Assembly: GCA_015680685.1 (NCBI GenBank)
Contig: MNCI01007673.1
Coordinates: 458,982 to 482,104 of the forward strand
Origin: Gnetum montanum
Taxonomy: Eukaryota; Streptophyta; Gnetopsida; Gnetales; Gnetaceae
Length of the DNA stretch: 23,123 nucleotides
Direction: 5' to 3'
In this document: piece by piece, positions 8,250 through 18,419 of the stretch
Layout of the letters: each line of letters opens with the position of its first letter
How positions within the stretch are numbered: the stretch's first letter is position 1
The notes under the pieces: generated by a model
Seen by the model: the letters and a program-made list of their open reading frames with translations, nothing else
The model's database searches: none
What the model was told of the DNA's origin: nothing
Translations under genes and position numbers: made by a program

Positions 8250-8858
8250 GATGTTGGACCTCAACAAAAACTTTTATTAATCAACATAGAGCATTAAATA
8301 CACATGTAGCATCTAATAAACCAAATAGAAAAGGTAAAAAAATACACAAGTAGCATCTAATGGAATAAATAGAAATAACATAAAAGGAAAGACCCAATGG
8401 ATTTGGGAGTGCCTACTTAGGAATTCATCCTTATAATCAAGCTAATAACAAAAGAAACAAGCATTCTTTCAAAAATTCACTTCTCACTAAAGACCAACTA
8501 TAATCAATAGTACAAGTAGAATGAAGAAAAAATCAAATGAAGATAGAATAAAAAAAATAACTCCCTTGTAGAGAATTATGTTGAATGAGATTACTTGCAC
8601 TAGAGCCTCTACTATTCATAAATTTGAATGAAGGCTACAAAATATGAATCAACTAATTAATCTCTAATTGAGCCTTTAAAGCTTGGGATATAATTTTGAA
8701 AATGGACAAGGTGGAAGATCTATGATTTCTCTGTAATAGTTAGATGATAAATATTTGAATATTATATTTTCTAAAAAATGATATTACATCTACACTTCCA
8801 AATATGAAAGAGAACAATAAGCCTAATAACATTTCAAAGAAATCTAAAATTCATGAAA
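8250..8858 (-). mobile_element. Probable 3' end of the LINE displaced by the gypsy insertion
   Basis: This region lies directly beyond the left gypsy LTR. The LINE ORF2 C-terminus stops directly at the right gypsy LTR (13987), so its continuation is expected here. The - strand shows fragments such as SIFKIISQALKAQLEIN and a non-coding end reading ...CCCCTCAAAA at about 8252. This is compatible with a LINE tail, but I see no decisive motif. Alternatively it is unrelated filler. Confidence 0.4.
8297..8384. repeat. Tandem duplication, two copies of 44 bp
   Basis: AATACACATGTAGCATCTAA starts at 8297 and AATACACAAGTAGCATCTAA at 8341. The units stay alignable over the full 44-bp period with scattered substitutions. 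It is probably a replication-slippage duplication in the presumed LINE 3' end. Confidence 0.7.
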
Positions 8859-9019
8859 GTATGAAGTAGGTTCACTCCAATAATTAATCATCTTCAAATA
8901 CTAAATCCAGATCTTATGAAAAGATATTTATTTTTCTAGAAAATAAAAAAATATCTTCAATTATTCAATTAGAAGATTACAAGAGGGTTCTCAAAACCTT
9001 CTCAATCACTCAAACGATA

Positions 9020-9042
9020 TTGTAGAGCGTGAGGCTCTACAA
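9020..9042. repeat. Perfect 9-bp stem-loop in the gypsy LTR
   Basis: TTGTAGAGC, loop gtgag, GCTCTACAA. The same stem is kept in the other LTR (13134-13156) with a changed loop base (atgag). It lies about 160 bp from the 3' LTR end in the sense direction, in the region where transcript ends form. Confidence 0.65.
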
Positions 9043-9484
9043 CCACATAATGTCTATTCTCAATGTAAGACACAACTAACAGATAATCTCTTCTACAACA
9101 TGGGACTAAGATATCAACTCATAAGTCAAACACAATTGAATAAAACACATATACCAATACACCACAAGTTGATCTTGGAGATGCAATCACCAATTACTCT
9201 CACTTAAGGTGTTTACACACCTTTCTTGCTAAGCTCTCCATACTCAAGAGTTCTTTTTCTCACTCATGATACTAAAAATAGTGAATTACATCAATATTTA
9301 TGGATAATAGGAACATAAGAAATCTAGAAACCTTTCCTCTACTTAACTTGAGGCTCTTTAGTTGTTTCCATGGTCTTCTCACCTTCTCTCTAGCTATTTT
9401 CATTCTTTTCCAACTTACCTTGACTGTTTCCCAGATTTGGATGGGTGATTTAAAAAGTTTCCCTGAATGTATGGATCATCTCTA

Positions 9485-9745
9485 GCCTTGGCAAGATGTC
9501 TCCTAATAAAATTAGCTTTCAAAGAAGATGTTTGCTATTTTTTGGAGATGTCTCCTCCCTGGCCAAGGTGTCTCTTTCTTGGAAAGATGTCTTACCTAAG
9601 ACACCTCCTAGTTTGGGGAGACATTTCCTCTCAAAATAAGACATCTTTCTCAAGATGTCTCCTTTGAGAAGTCTCACATTTAGTTGAGATGTCACCTTTG
9701 AAGTCAACACATCTCCTGCACAATTCCAACTTCTGGATAAGATGT
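9485..9745. repeat. Cluster of AGATGTCT motifs in the gypsy LTR U3 region
   Basis: Five direct AGATGTCT and one inverted AGACATCT are exact, with several one- or two-mismatch variants between them (AGGTGTCT, AGACACCT, AGATGTCA, CACATCTC). The right LTR carries a denser set (about 13590-13900: seven direct, two inverted). The region lies 100-350 bp into the LTR in the sense direction, which is where enhancer repeats sit. The short open frames on both strands here are by-products of this repetition. Confidence 0.7.
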
Positions 9746-9839
9746 CTCCTTGACCTCTAAGAAATTTTCACAAAGCCTAAAACCTAAAAAAATATGCACG
9801 TAGGAAAGAACAAAGGGAATCAAAAGAAGTATTCCTACA

Positions 9840-9856
9840 CTAGCTCTCCCATTCTT
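9840..9856 (-). other. Gypsy polypurine tract
   Basis: The - strand AAGAATGGGAGAGCTAG abuts the LTR start TGTAGGAATAC. It is purine-rich, in the right place and the right orientation, and fixes the element's direction. Confidence 0.65.
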
Positions 9857-9899
9857 CAAAAAGTGAACTCATGTGAATAAGAAAGTAGGGATCAAAGTG

Positions 9900-10540
9900 A
9901 TTCCCCACTCATGAACTTTGGTCGCTTGAACCCATACAACATCATCCATGAATTGATCCTACCAATGAATCAAGTACTTATGCCTTTTCAATCCTTAAGT
10001 TTTGAAAGCTTTTCTCTACTTAAGTATGATTACCTTCCTCTTCCTTGAAGGCTTCAATTAATCAATAACCCCTTTCAACTCATCGATGCTATCTTCTATG
10101 GTCTCCTCATCAACTGGTCCCTGATAGTACACAATATTTGAAAAATTAAATACAAAAGACATACAAACATCATTTGGTAAATCTATCTCGTAAAGCATTA
10201 TCATTTATCTTAGCCTTGATTTTGAAAGGTCTCATCTTTTTTGCTTTCAACATGGAGAAGTTAACATCTCTCAATTGTTTCTTCTTCAAATACATCCAAA
10301 CCAAGTCACCAATAGCAACATTATGCTTTCATTTATCCTCATTCCTCTTGAGGACTCTCTTTAGCTCTCTTCTTAAGATTTGATTTTACTTGTGAATGGA
10401 GATCCCTCATCTCTTATACAAAATCAGCACTAAGTTGAGCTTTATCATCAAATCTCTTTAAAGTATCCATCATCTTTGGATAAAATTCATAGTTCACATA
10501 AAATGGGCTTTTGTCAGTGTAATCCAATTCATAACTATTA
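9900..10540 (-). pseudogene. Gypsy integrase C-terminal part with chromodomain-like tail
   Basis: DKSPFYVNYEF (about 10495-10530) matches the 'GKSPFE.VYGF.P' segment after the integrase core. FV*EMRDLHSQVK (10380-10415) and HNVAIGDLVWMYLKKKQL (about 10260-10325) match 'h....F..GD.V.v.l.k.R' of the GPY/F region. The frame then shifts to read NDVCMSFVFNFSNI (about 10110-10160), the 'PVF.VS.L' motif. Close to the end, HKYLIHW*DQFMDDVVWVQA (9915-9985) fits the chromodomain core 'YLV.W.g...e..tWe', with the stop at a variable position. Chromodomains of gypsy chromoviruses guide integration by binding histones. Stops and frameshifts make it non-functional. Confidence 0.75.
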
Positions 10541-11779
10541 ATGTTCACATTAACATCAATAATGATATTCTCATAACGACTACTATAATAACCATCATCA
10601 TCAAACAAATTATCATTATTAGTCTTTCTCTTACCAACGATAACATCAGAACTTACATTGCTACCATCATGCACAACATAACTCTGAACTTCATCACAAT
10701 CACCACAATTATCATGATGCTCATCATCATAATCGAACAAACACTACCAAGCTAAAGTGAAAAACTAGAATCCAACACACTATTTCCACATAAGAAATGT
10801 TACTACCATATGCAAGGTAAATCTTATACTCACTTACCTCTTTATGGATTTTCCTATTCATCTTTGATTCAACTTCATCTTCAACATATGGTTGTCCAAT
10901 CACATCAAAGCTTAAAGTTTCAAGATTTCACACAGGAGTCTCTAACTCGAATGGTTTCTCCTCTTCAAAGGAACCATCAATAACTTCTACATTCCACTTT
11001 TATGATACCAACTCAAAAGGTAAATTCTTCTCCATGACTTAAACATTAAATTCATCACCAAACCAATCATTCTTTTACATGCTTTGACTAGAAGACTCAC
11101 CTCTATCCCATTAGATAGCCTCAACTTGGTAAAGAACCTTCTTTCCCTTGCCATAAGGTATAGAACAATTACACAAAGAATGTGTATCATACTCCCTAAT
11201 GATGTTCTTGATCCTTCTTGAAGAAGTCCATTGATCTTTTCCACTCCTTTAACCTTGATATTTCACCTTCCATAGCTTATGAGGTAGGAACTCTCCTTAA
11301 TCAACAACATACACCATCTCGAATTATGAAGATCTCTTGGTCCCTTTGATGAAGCTATTGGTTTCCTCTCTTAAAAATATTGAGTATTAAGCACTCCCTT
11401 TCTCAATAATAGATTCTTGATAACTCTTTTTCTTATTGATCTCTACTTCACTAGAAATTTCTTCCTTCTTAAACATCCTTGGAAATTTCTCCTTCAAGCC
11501 TAGCACACCTATAGGAAGTTCAACTTACACATCATCATGGTTAGTAGTAACTATTGTCATAAAAACAAAACCAAAACTTGTTTGATCATATTTCTTAATA
11601 TATTTCCTCTCTCTTAGAACAATTAAAAAATCATTAAGTGAGCTTTTCTACCTCACTTGTTCAACCGTCATAGGCATCAACTAATGGATTCCATTAGGTC
11701 TAACTACACTCTATGCATTTCTTGCTTCATTAAACTAAGCATCATTGTCAAAATTTCAAAGTCTACCAAGAATTACATT
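10541..11779 (-). other. Unassigned internal segment of the gypsy element
   Basis: RT, RNase H and the integrase core should be here, but none of their motifs can be found. Two stretches stay open on the - strand. One at 10414-10740 includes a very acidic, Asp/Asn/Tyr-rich portion beginning MFDYDDEHHDNCGDCDEVQ. Another at 10987-11244 may be out of frame. A run of short coherent pieces (ELETPV, IGQPYVEDEVESKMNRKI around 10855-10955) suggests a once-coding region. I do not recognise it. It may be a replacement segment acquired by a non-autonomous lineage. Confidence 0.45.
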
Positions 11780-12060
11780 ATCATAATCTATTGGAATAAA
11801 TCATACTTCACAACATCATGAAAACCTTCAATTTTACATTTCAAAGTATATTGTTCCCTCACCTCTTCAAAAAAATATTTAGACAAAAAATGCACCTTAG
11901 ATGGTCTAAGATGAGAATTAGTTACCAAACCCAATCTAGCGATTGTCCTAGAAGAAATAACATTTTCCTGGGCTCTACCATCAATCAAAACATGAATCCA
12001 ATTTTCACTAAGCAAACATCTAGTCTCAATTCAAAATAATAATATTCTATTATGGTATTC
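11780..12060 (-). pseudogene. Gypsy aspartic protease remnant
   Basis: The open stretch 11788-12015 reads NWIHVLIDGRAQENVISSRT then IARLGL. This matches the retropepsin signature of gypsy elements, 'vLIDsGAs.nFIs...a..LGL', with the Asp kept but the following Ser-Gly changed to Gly-Arg. The enzyme's role was maturation of Gag-Pol. It follows the gag knuckle by about 200 bases, as expected. Confidence 0.75.
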
Positions 12061-12189
12061 TCCTCTATTCACATTTCCCATGAATGCACAAGAATTTAAT
12101 TTAGAAACATCCTTAATCTTTGGAACATTAGGTTTACTTCTCTAAAGATCTTAGCTAGATGTATCCTCTACATCCATGGTTTGTACATC

Positions 12190-12863
12190 TTTACCCTTAG
12201 CTACCTTGTGAAGTGAACATTTCCATTGCTTCTGTTTCCATTCTTTACATTTGAAGCATTGGATTTTTGATGAGCTGCTACCTTAACCTTTACCTCCCTT
12301 ATCTTGGTTATTCTTGGCCATACCCTTCTCATCACCTCTTTTAGTCTTCTTGTCATGACTGCTATCCTTATTTTTAGATTTGGACTTGGATCCCTTTTCC
12401 TTTCCGTTGGAAGTTTGTTTACTCCTATTTCCAAATCCACCTAATTTCTTCTTAGCCTTGAGTGCCAATTCATAAGTCTCATCAAGAATTTATCACTTAG
12501 AAAAAGACAACTCCTTCTGGTACACCATTTTGAGACCTTCTAAAAAGATTGAAGTCTATTCATATTCTTACGATTTTATCTTAGCTTGATAGAATAGATC
12601 ATAAAATTTGATTTAAAATTCTTTGAGACTCATATAGCTAGTTATCCTTCCTCTTCTTCTACTATGTCTCTACCTAGTTGTAAAACTTCTACATCTGAAC
12701 GTGCATGCTCTTCAACTCCTTGTGTTTGGATATGGCTAGGACTGGTATTCCTATCTACCTTTATTCTGACTTCATTTAATTAAGCAACCATCATATAGAA
12801 GGTGGACTTCATGCTTTTGATATCTCTATTTAGTTCTTGTACCTATTTCTTCTTTGGTGCCAT
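12190..12863 (-). pseudogene. Gypsy gag remnant with CCHC knuckle
   Basis: A start at 12863 gives MAPKKK*VQELNRDIKSMKS, about 85 bases after the LTR. The frame continues as EFxIKFYDLFYQAK and FLEGLKMVYQKEL (about 12510-12620), which fit the C-terminal half of the retrotransposon gag core, and then ELALKAKKKL with a Lys/Ser-rich linker. QCFKCKEWKQKQWKC (about 12215-12262) has exact CX2CX4(H)X4C spacing, but the His is Gln. The N-terminal half of the gag core seems deleted. Gag would bind and package element RNA. Confidence 0.75.
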
Positions 12864-12949
12864 ATAAAATTGACAAAATCCTCAACCAATTTCCGAGTAA
12901 CAATTAACACAAATCTAAGCTCAACACAAGCTAAGTCCAATATCAATAA

Positions 12950-13986
12950 TGTTGGAGTAGGTTCACTCCAATAATTAATTACCTTCAAATACTAAATCTA
13001 GATCTTATGAAAAAGACAATTAATTTGCTAGAAAATAAGAAAACTAGCTATCTTAAATTATTTAATTAAAAAATTATAACAAGGTTCTCAAAACCAACAA
13101 ATATCCAAAACTTTCTTAATCACCCAACCAATATTGTAGAGCATGAGGCTCTACAACCACACAATAGTTGTTCTCAATGCAAGACAAAACCAATAGAGGA
13201 TCTCTTTCACAACCCCAAGACTAAGATCTCAACCTACAAGTAAGGCACAAGAGAATAGAACACATAGACTAACACACCACATAGTCACAAATTGTAATCA
13301 CTCAAGGTACTCACACACCTCTCTTACTAAGCTTTCCATACTCAAGAGCTTTTTTTCTCACTTATGGTACCAAAAATAGTGAATTACATTAATATTTATG
13401 AATATCAATAAGATAAGAAACCTAGAAACCTTCCCTCTATGCAACTTTAGGCTCTTCAGTTATTTCCATGGCCTTCTCACCTTCTCTCCAGCTATTTCCA
13501 TCCTTTTCCAAATTACCTCAACTATTTTCTAAATTGGGATAGGCAGTTTTAAAATTTTTTTCAACCATATAGATAATCTTCAATCTTTGCAAGATGTCTC
13601 CTAATAAAAACCAACTTTTGGGGAAGATCTCTATTGTTTTTGAAAGATGTCTCTTCCCTAGATAAGACACCTTCTCCATGACAAGATGTCTTGGTTAAGA
13701 CATCTTCTAGTTTGGAAAGTTGTATTTTCTGAGATATTTCTTATTAGAATGAGATGTCTTTCCAAGATGTCTCTTCTTAACATGTCTTCACTCAAGATAA
13801 GATGTCTCCTCTGAGCAGTCTAACATTCAATTGAGACATCTTCTTTGAAGTTAAGACGTCTTCTACACAATTCCAACTTCTAGACAAGATGTCTCCTTGA
13901 CCTATGAGACATATTCACAAAGCCTAAAACCTAAAAAAATATACACATAGGGAAGAACAAAGATAATCAGAATATGTGTCCCTAAA
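12950..13986 (-). mobile_element. Gypsy 5' LTR (right)
   Basis: TGTTGGAGTAGGTTC starts the + strand reading at 12950, and the outer end is about 13986 (...CCCTAAA, TG of the sense start mutated). After the LTR the - strand reads ATTGATATTGGACTTAGCTTG, a worn-down form compatible with the plant TTGGTATCAGAGCTTAGCTTG type of primer site. It carries the same stem-loop and AGATGTCT cluster as the left copy. Confidence 0.85.
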
Positions 13987-16900
13987 CCAAAGTAATAAGG
14001 AAAAATCCAAAAAAATCATCTTGAGATAGCTAAAAATTTGGATTAACTTTGCATGCCTAGATCAAAGTGTGCTAAGCAAAAGGACATTGACAAAAGACAT
14101 GAACAAAATCATCTGTAGCTTCACAAGGAGGGAAAATAGGAGTATGAACCCTAACATGTTCAAGGTGTTTTCCAATAGATAATCCCTGATGAAGAAGATA
14201 CCAAAGAGACTATTGAATTTTAGGTAGAGCAAGAAGCTTCCATATTTGCTTAAAGGTGGACATCCAAAATTATTCTAATTCTTGTTTGTGCTAAAACCTA
14301 TCGTAATTATTAACAATAATTAAGGAGTTTTGTGAAAGTTGAAATGGAACATGTGGCTTATAAGGCAAAAGTCATTAGTCTAATAAAGGCAATGAAAAAT
14401 ACCTTACATCGAAGCATCTAACTATAAATAGTGGTGAATAAGTTTATAAAGTTGATTAAAATAATGTTGCATGGTTTTGGATACCTCATATAAATTACCA
14501 AACATTTCCAAAGAAATTCATTGGTCCTCAAGACATAAATAGCTAAGAGAAATCACTTCCTTCTAAAACCAAGAAGTAGCCACCTAAGAATTCATAATAG
14601 TAAGAGGAGCAGGTAAAAGAGATAACCACCATGAACAAAGCTTAGAAAGAAAAGTAGGATTGATCTTAACATCAGTCTAATCTATATAATGGTATAATAC
14701 TCGCTAAGTCCTTCAAATGGTTTTGAAGACATGAGATCTAGGAATGATAATCATATGAGGAGAGAGAATATAATTAGTGAAGTGAATATCTTTCCAAAAT
14801 GTCTTTTTTTTTTTTTTTTGGAAACACTTATTGTAGCCTTACCTTGAGGAGAGTTTCAATAATGTCATAAGCATCCAAATGCTGAAACAACCACTTTGCC
14901 ACCAAAGTAAGCCCTTGTTTGAAAGAATTTAAAAGACTTAAACTACTCCTTTTCTTAGGAAGATTAATAATATCCCAAATAACCTAGTACAAGCCTTTTT
15001 GAGAATGTTTAGAAGACCACATAAAATCTCAAAATAACCATTCCAACTTCTAATAAGCAACTTTAGAGGGAGCCCAACATGAAGAATAATACACATGAGT
15101 AGTAGTATAAATAGATTTGAAAACTAGATACTCGTCTACACTAGTAAGGGGTTTTACCTTCCACTTATCAATTTTCTTCTAAATCTAAGATATCACTTGA
15201 TCCTAGAGAGTTAAAGTAGATGTTTTAAAATGAAAGGGAATTATCAAAATCTTAATGAATTATTGATTATAGATTAGCTTTCAATTTTTATCAAGAAATA
15301 ACAATAATTATTTTTGAAACGATAAATAAATAATTTACTTCAATTAATAATAGAGTTAGAAAGAGAGAATTATTGATCCACCTAAAACAAGAGGCGATGT
15401 CAATTAGCAAATGTATTTTTAAAAAGGAAAAAGGAGCCATCAACAAATGCATATTAAGAAGCTAATGTTAAGGAGTAGAAAGAAGAACTTCAGTCATAGC
15501 CTTATTCTAAATATCATAATTTAATTAATAGCAAAGAAAGTTTGCTACAACAATAAACAAGTAAGAAGCAAGAGGACAACCTTGTCTTACTGACCTATGA
15601 ATAGAAATAAGAGAAGTGATACTAAATGTAGTAGCTATTCTACTAGTAGCATCTAAGAATAAACATTTCACCATAGGCAAAAACTCAGGGTCAAAATCAG
15701 GTTTAGTCATGATCTACAAAATGAAGTCTCACTCAATGATGTTGTAAGCCTTTGCATAATCAAGCTTCATAAAGAGAATATCCTAACCTTTATCCTCTAC
15801 CCACTAAAGAACTTACCAAGCTGTAACCATATTATTTAAAACATATTTACTAGAAAAGAAAAAAAAATATGACAAAGAATCTTCTTCAAATGTAATGCTA
15901 AGCATTTAACCCAAATTTTATACACCATGTTAAGAAGTGTGATGGGTTGTTAGTTGGATATATGAGTAAGATCTCCAAACTTTTGTAGAAGTCAAATTAT
16001 TCCCTAATTTAATTTTGGTCCCAAAGAACCAACATGAATAACCTTGCTAATAACCTAGAAGAGATTATTACTAATAAGATCCCAATGATTCCTAAAAAAA
16101 TCAACTGGAAAGTCATCATAACTTGAAACTTTACTAATGTTCATTTTAAAACATGTCTCTTGAAGTTCAACCTGAGTAAGATCAATTCTAAAATTTGCAA
16201 CATAGTAGAATTAACTAGAATGGGATAATTAATAATAGTTGCCCAAACAACGAAATATCCATAAGGGATAGTAGTAAATAAAGATTCAAAATGATTTCTA
16301 AGGTAGGAAAGGTGCATGCTTTGGTTAGTGATGATGGTACATCAATTGAAATTTTGTCTAAACATTGCAAAAGGAAATGAACTATTTAGATATTTGAAAA
16401 TTTTCTTATAGTGTTCATCTTGAATTTTTAATCAAGTAAGCCTACTTTTGGTTAAGGCACTTTGTGTCCTATCAATATCCCACTGTTGAAAAGCTTATTA
16501 GGCTCTAGCCAAGTCCTCATGAACTTGTGAGTTGAAAGGATATTAAACCAATTGATTTCAAACTCATTCAATAATAGATTAAATGTTGGTGTACTCTTCT
16601 CTAGCACAAGAGATCACTTTCTTAACATAATAGTGAGTAAAATTCTGACTCTACAAGTAGCACGATGCCATCATTGAATCCAACTTACTTGAACTGAGGG
16701 CCTTGGTTCAACATTTCAAAGTCTTGAAAGAACTTGTTAAGCAATAAGAGATGAGAAACAGTTACTATGTAATTGAAAAAGATGGAAATTATATTTAAGA
16801 TAATTGTCATTAATCTAAATTCCCATAATGATGGGGAAATGATCTAGCAAATTTGTATATTGATAAATAGTCGTAGCATAAGTAGCCTGCCAAAACAAAA

Positions 16901-17524
16901 CTTAACCAACTACCTCTAAATGTGAGCTTGTCTAAGATGAAGATTACTCCAAGTATATTTATGAAGAAGATCACATGTAAAAGCATCATCCACATCTATA
17001 ACATAAAACGTTTTCTTAAAATAAGAACATTTTCATACTCATGTGTTGGTAATAGAAAAAGCACACCCTAGTATATCATTCGAAAATTCTTTCATATTAA
17101 AATCACCACCAAAAATCCAATGAATAAACAAAAGAGAAACTGCAAGTTCTAGCCACAATAGAGCATGTTTTATAGAATTATTAGAAACATAAATTCAACA
17201 TATACTAAAAGGACCATATGAGAAGGAGACAATCACCCAAATAACTCTATGACTTGAATTAGAACCACTCTGTATAATTTTATCTTTCCAATAAGAGGAA
17301 AAGAGAATGGCAACACTACCTTTTCCATACTCATGTAAAGTAGCAATAATTGATGAGTGAAGAAGAAACTAATGGGCTAAAAACATTAAATGTTTGACAA
17401 AAATCTTAACTTCTAGAAAATAAATAAAATCAAAGGAAATATTTAAACTAGAGAGAAAATTGCTTACATGTTTACATTGAAGCCAATCAATCAGGCCTTG
17501 AACATTCTAAGATCAAATATTCAT
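13987..17524 (-). pseudogene. Plant L1-type LINE ORF2 (endonuclease, RT, zinc-finger tail), truncated by the gypsy insertion
   Basis: The start at 17524 reads MNI*S*NVQGLIDWL, the usual 'SWNVRGL' opening of an APE-type endonuclease, with both Trp codons turned to stops. Motifs then follow in order: LEVK (about 17420, the 'ETK' strand), GGDFNM (about 17100) and FPHHYG (about 16830, in place of 'SDH'). RT follows: QPITLLNMVYKIW (about 15908-15950, the 'WRPISL.N..YKI' motif) and SVRQGCPLASYLFIVVANF (15530-15600). The zf-RVT-like tail reads LSIG...VH...PPCEATDDFVHVFCQCPFA at about 14060-14200. The frame runs into the gypsy LTR at 13987. It would have nicked target DNA and copied LINE RNA into it; it is dead from many stops. 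Confidence 0.88.
14804..14819. repeat. T16 homopolymer (A16 in LINE sense)
   Basis: It lies inside the LINE ORF2 match, between RT and the zf-RVT tail, with ORF2-like coding on both sides. It is therefore more likely a slippage expansion of a Lys-coding A tract than an old poly(A) tail. Confidence 0.85.
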
Positions 17525-18419
17525 GGGCAAGCAGAGGGAGTATCTTGTGAAATATCCTCAAAAAATTTTAAATTTGAAGTATCAAGTTCCATAATATATG
17601 AGAAAATAGCAAAAGAGTTTCTTGTAGTAACTAGAAAAGAAGAATTAAAAACTGGGAAAGAAGTAGATTGTTGAACTTTGTGTGATGATGGTTTAACTTT
17701 TTTCCTTCCATTGAATTCCACAAACTCATCATTTTTAACTGAGTCCTTAAATGGTTTTGAAGAAGTAGCTTATGTTTGAAAAGCAACCTTCATTGTTGAA
17801 ACAAACTATGGTACCTATAACTTCTTCGAAGAACTTGAAGAGGATGAAGATTTAGAGGGACTTCTATAAGAGGTTTTAAGATTGAAATTTTTTTATGGTG
17901 GTTGGAATTCTAGAATAGATGATGAACATCTTTTTTGAAGCTCAGCTAATCCTTATTTCTTCGCCAACAAGGAAAATGCAAAAATATGATGCTCAACTTG
18001 ATGACAATACCTACAGAAATAAGGAAAATAAAAAAAATATACTTTTTGAATAAAGACTTTGCCACCTGTTGCAAGGGTTAAGAAATTCTTCTTTTATGAG
18101 ATATCAAGTTTAACACAAAATGATTACCATTAACCTCAATTTCATGATCTGAAATAATACAACCTAGGGTATCCACTATGTTTCTATCCATAGTAGAAAA
18201 TATTAAGGAAAGATTTGGTAGCTCAAGATAAAAGAAAATAATATTATAAGCTTCATCATTAACATTAAAATCAAATTTCAAAGCTTGTGCAATAAGAGTT
18301 GCATTAGGTGCTAAAAAAATCTGAATGGAAAGCGCCTTCTAAACCTAGGAGGCATCAAATATTTTTGCAAGAATAAAGTTACAAGCATAATAACAAGCAT
18401 AAAAAGCCTAGATACCTTG
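17521..18419 (-). pseudogene. LINE ORF1 (RNA-binding, zinc knuckle), N-terminus missing
   Basis: The open part 18078-18281 contains FYLELPNLSLIFSTMDRNIV and LGCIISDHEIEV. This resembles the 'W..LPNLP..FW....l..I...LG' segment of the DUF4283-type ORF1 proteins of plant LINEs. After it, PYFCRYCHQVEHHIFAF (about 17970-18020) shows CX2CX4HX4 with the last Cys changed to Phe, and then LAKK. The C-terminal open part (17521-17721) starts inside a linker and ends ...DISQDTPSACP. Its TGA stop overlaps the ORF2 ATG in ATGA (17521-17524). ORF1 would coat LINE RNA. The beginning of the protein is absent or lost at the family-A LTR at 18420. Confidence 0.7.

Larger units (their letters stand above)
8859..9839 (-). 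mobile_element. Gypsy 3' LTR (left)
   Basis: It aligns end to end with 12950-13986: both share 'taggttcactccaataatta', 'gtagagc.tgaggctctac', the AGATGTCT-rich region and 'aaagcctaaaacctaaaaaaata'. The outer + strand end is CCTACA. The inner + strand end is next to the polypurine tract. The two LTRs have diverged visibly, including indels, so the insertion is old. Confidence 0.85.
8859..13986 (-). mobile_element. Ty3/gypsy-like LTR element, internally deleted (no RT)
   Basis: Two direct repeats of about 1 kb (8859-9839 and 12950-13986) enclose about 3.1 kb. On the - strand the internal part carries gag with a CCHC knuckle, aspartic protease, then, after about 1.2 kb of unassigned sequence, the integrase C-terminus with a chromodomain-like tail and a polypurine tract. 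Autonomous gypsy elements have about 4.5-5 kb here, including RT, RNase H and the integrase core. No RT motif is visible, so this is a deletion derivative. The element sits inside a LINE. Flank matching (tgaaa left, ccaaa right) is only 3 of 5, so no clean target duplication is claimed. Confidence 0.85.

Noticed and set aside
9300-9710. Open frames on both strands (9300-9485 +, 9467-9667 +, 9519-9710 -)
   Set aside because: They fall in the gypsy LTR and arise from the AGATGTCT repeat array. Their peptides repeat the same words.
11818-12039. A + strand open frame
   Set aside because: It is the complement of the gypsy protease, which has a recognisable active-site segment on the other strand.
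8854-13991. A target-site duplication of the gypsy element (tgaaa / ccaaa)
   Set aside because: Only 3 of 5 bases agree and the LTR ends are themselves blurred by mutation, so it is not counted as support.
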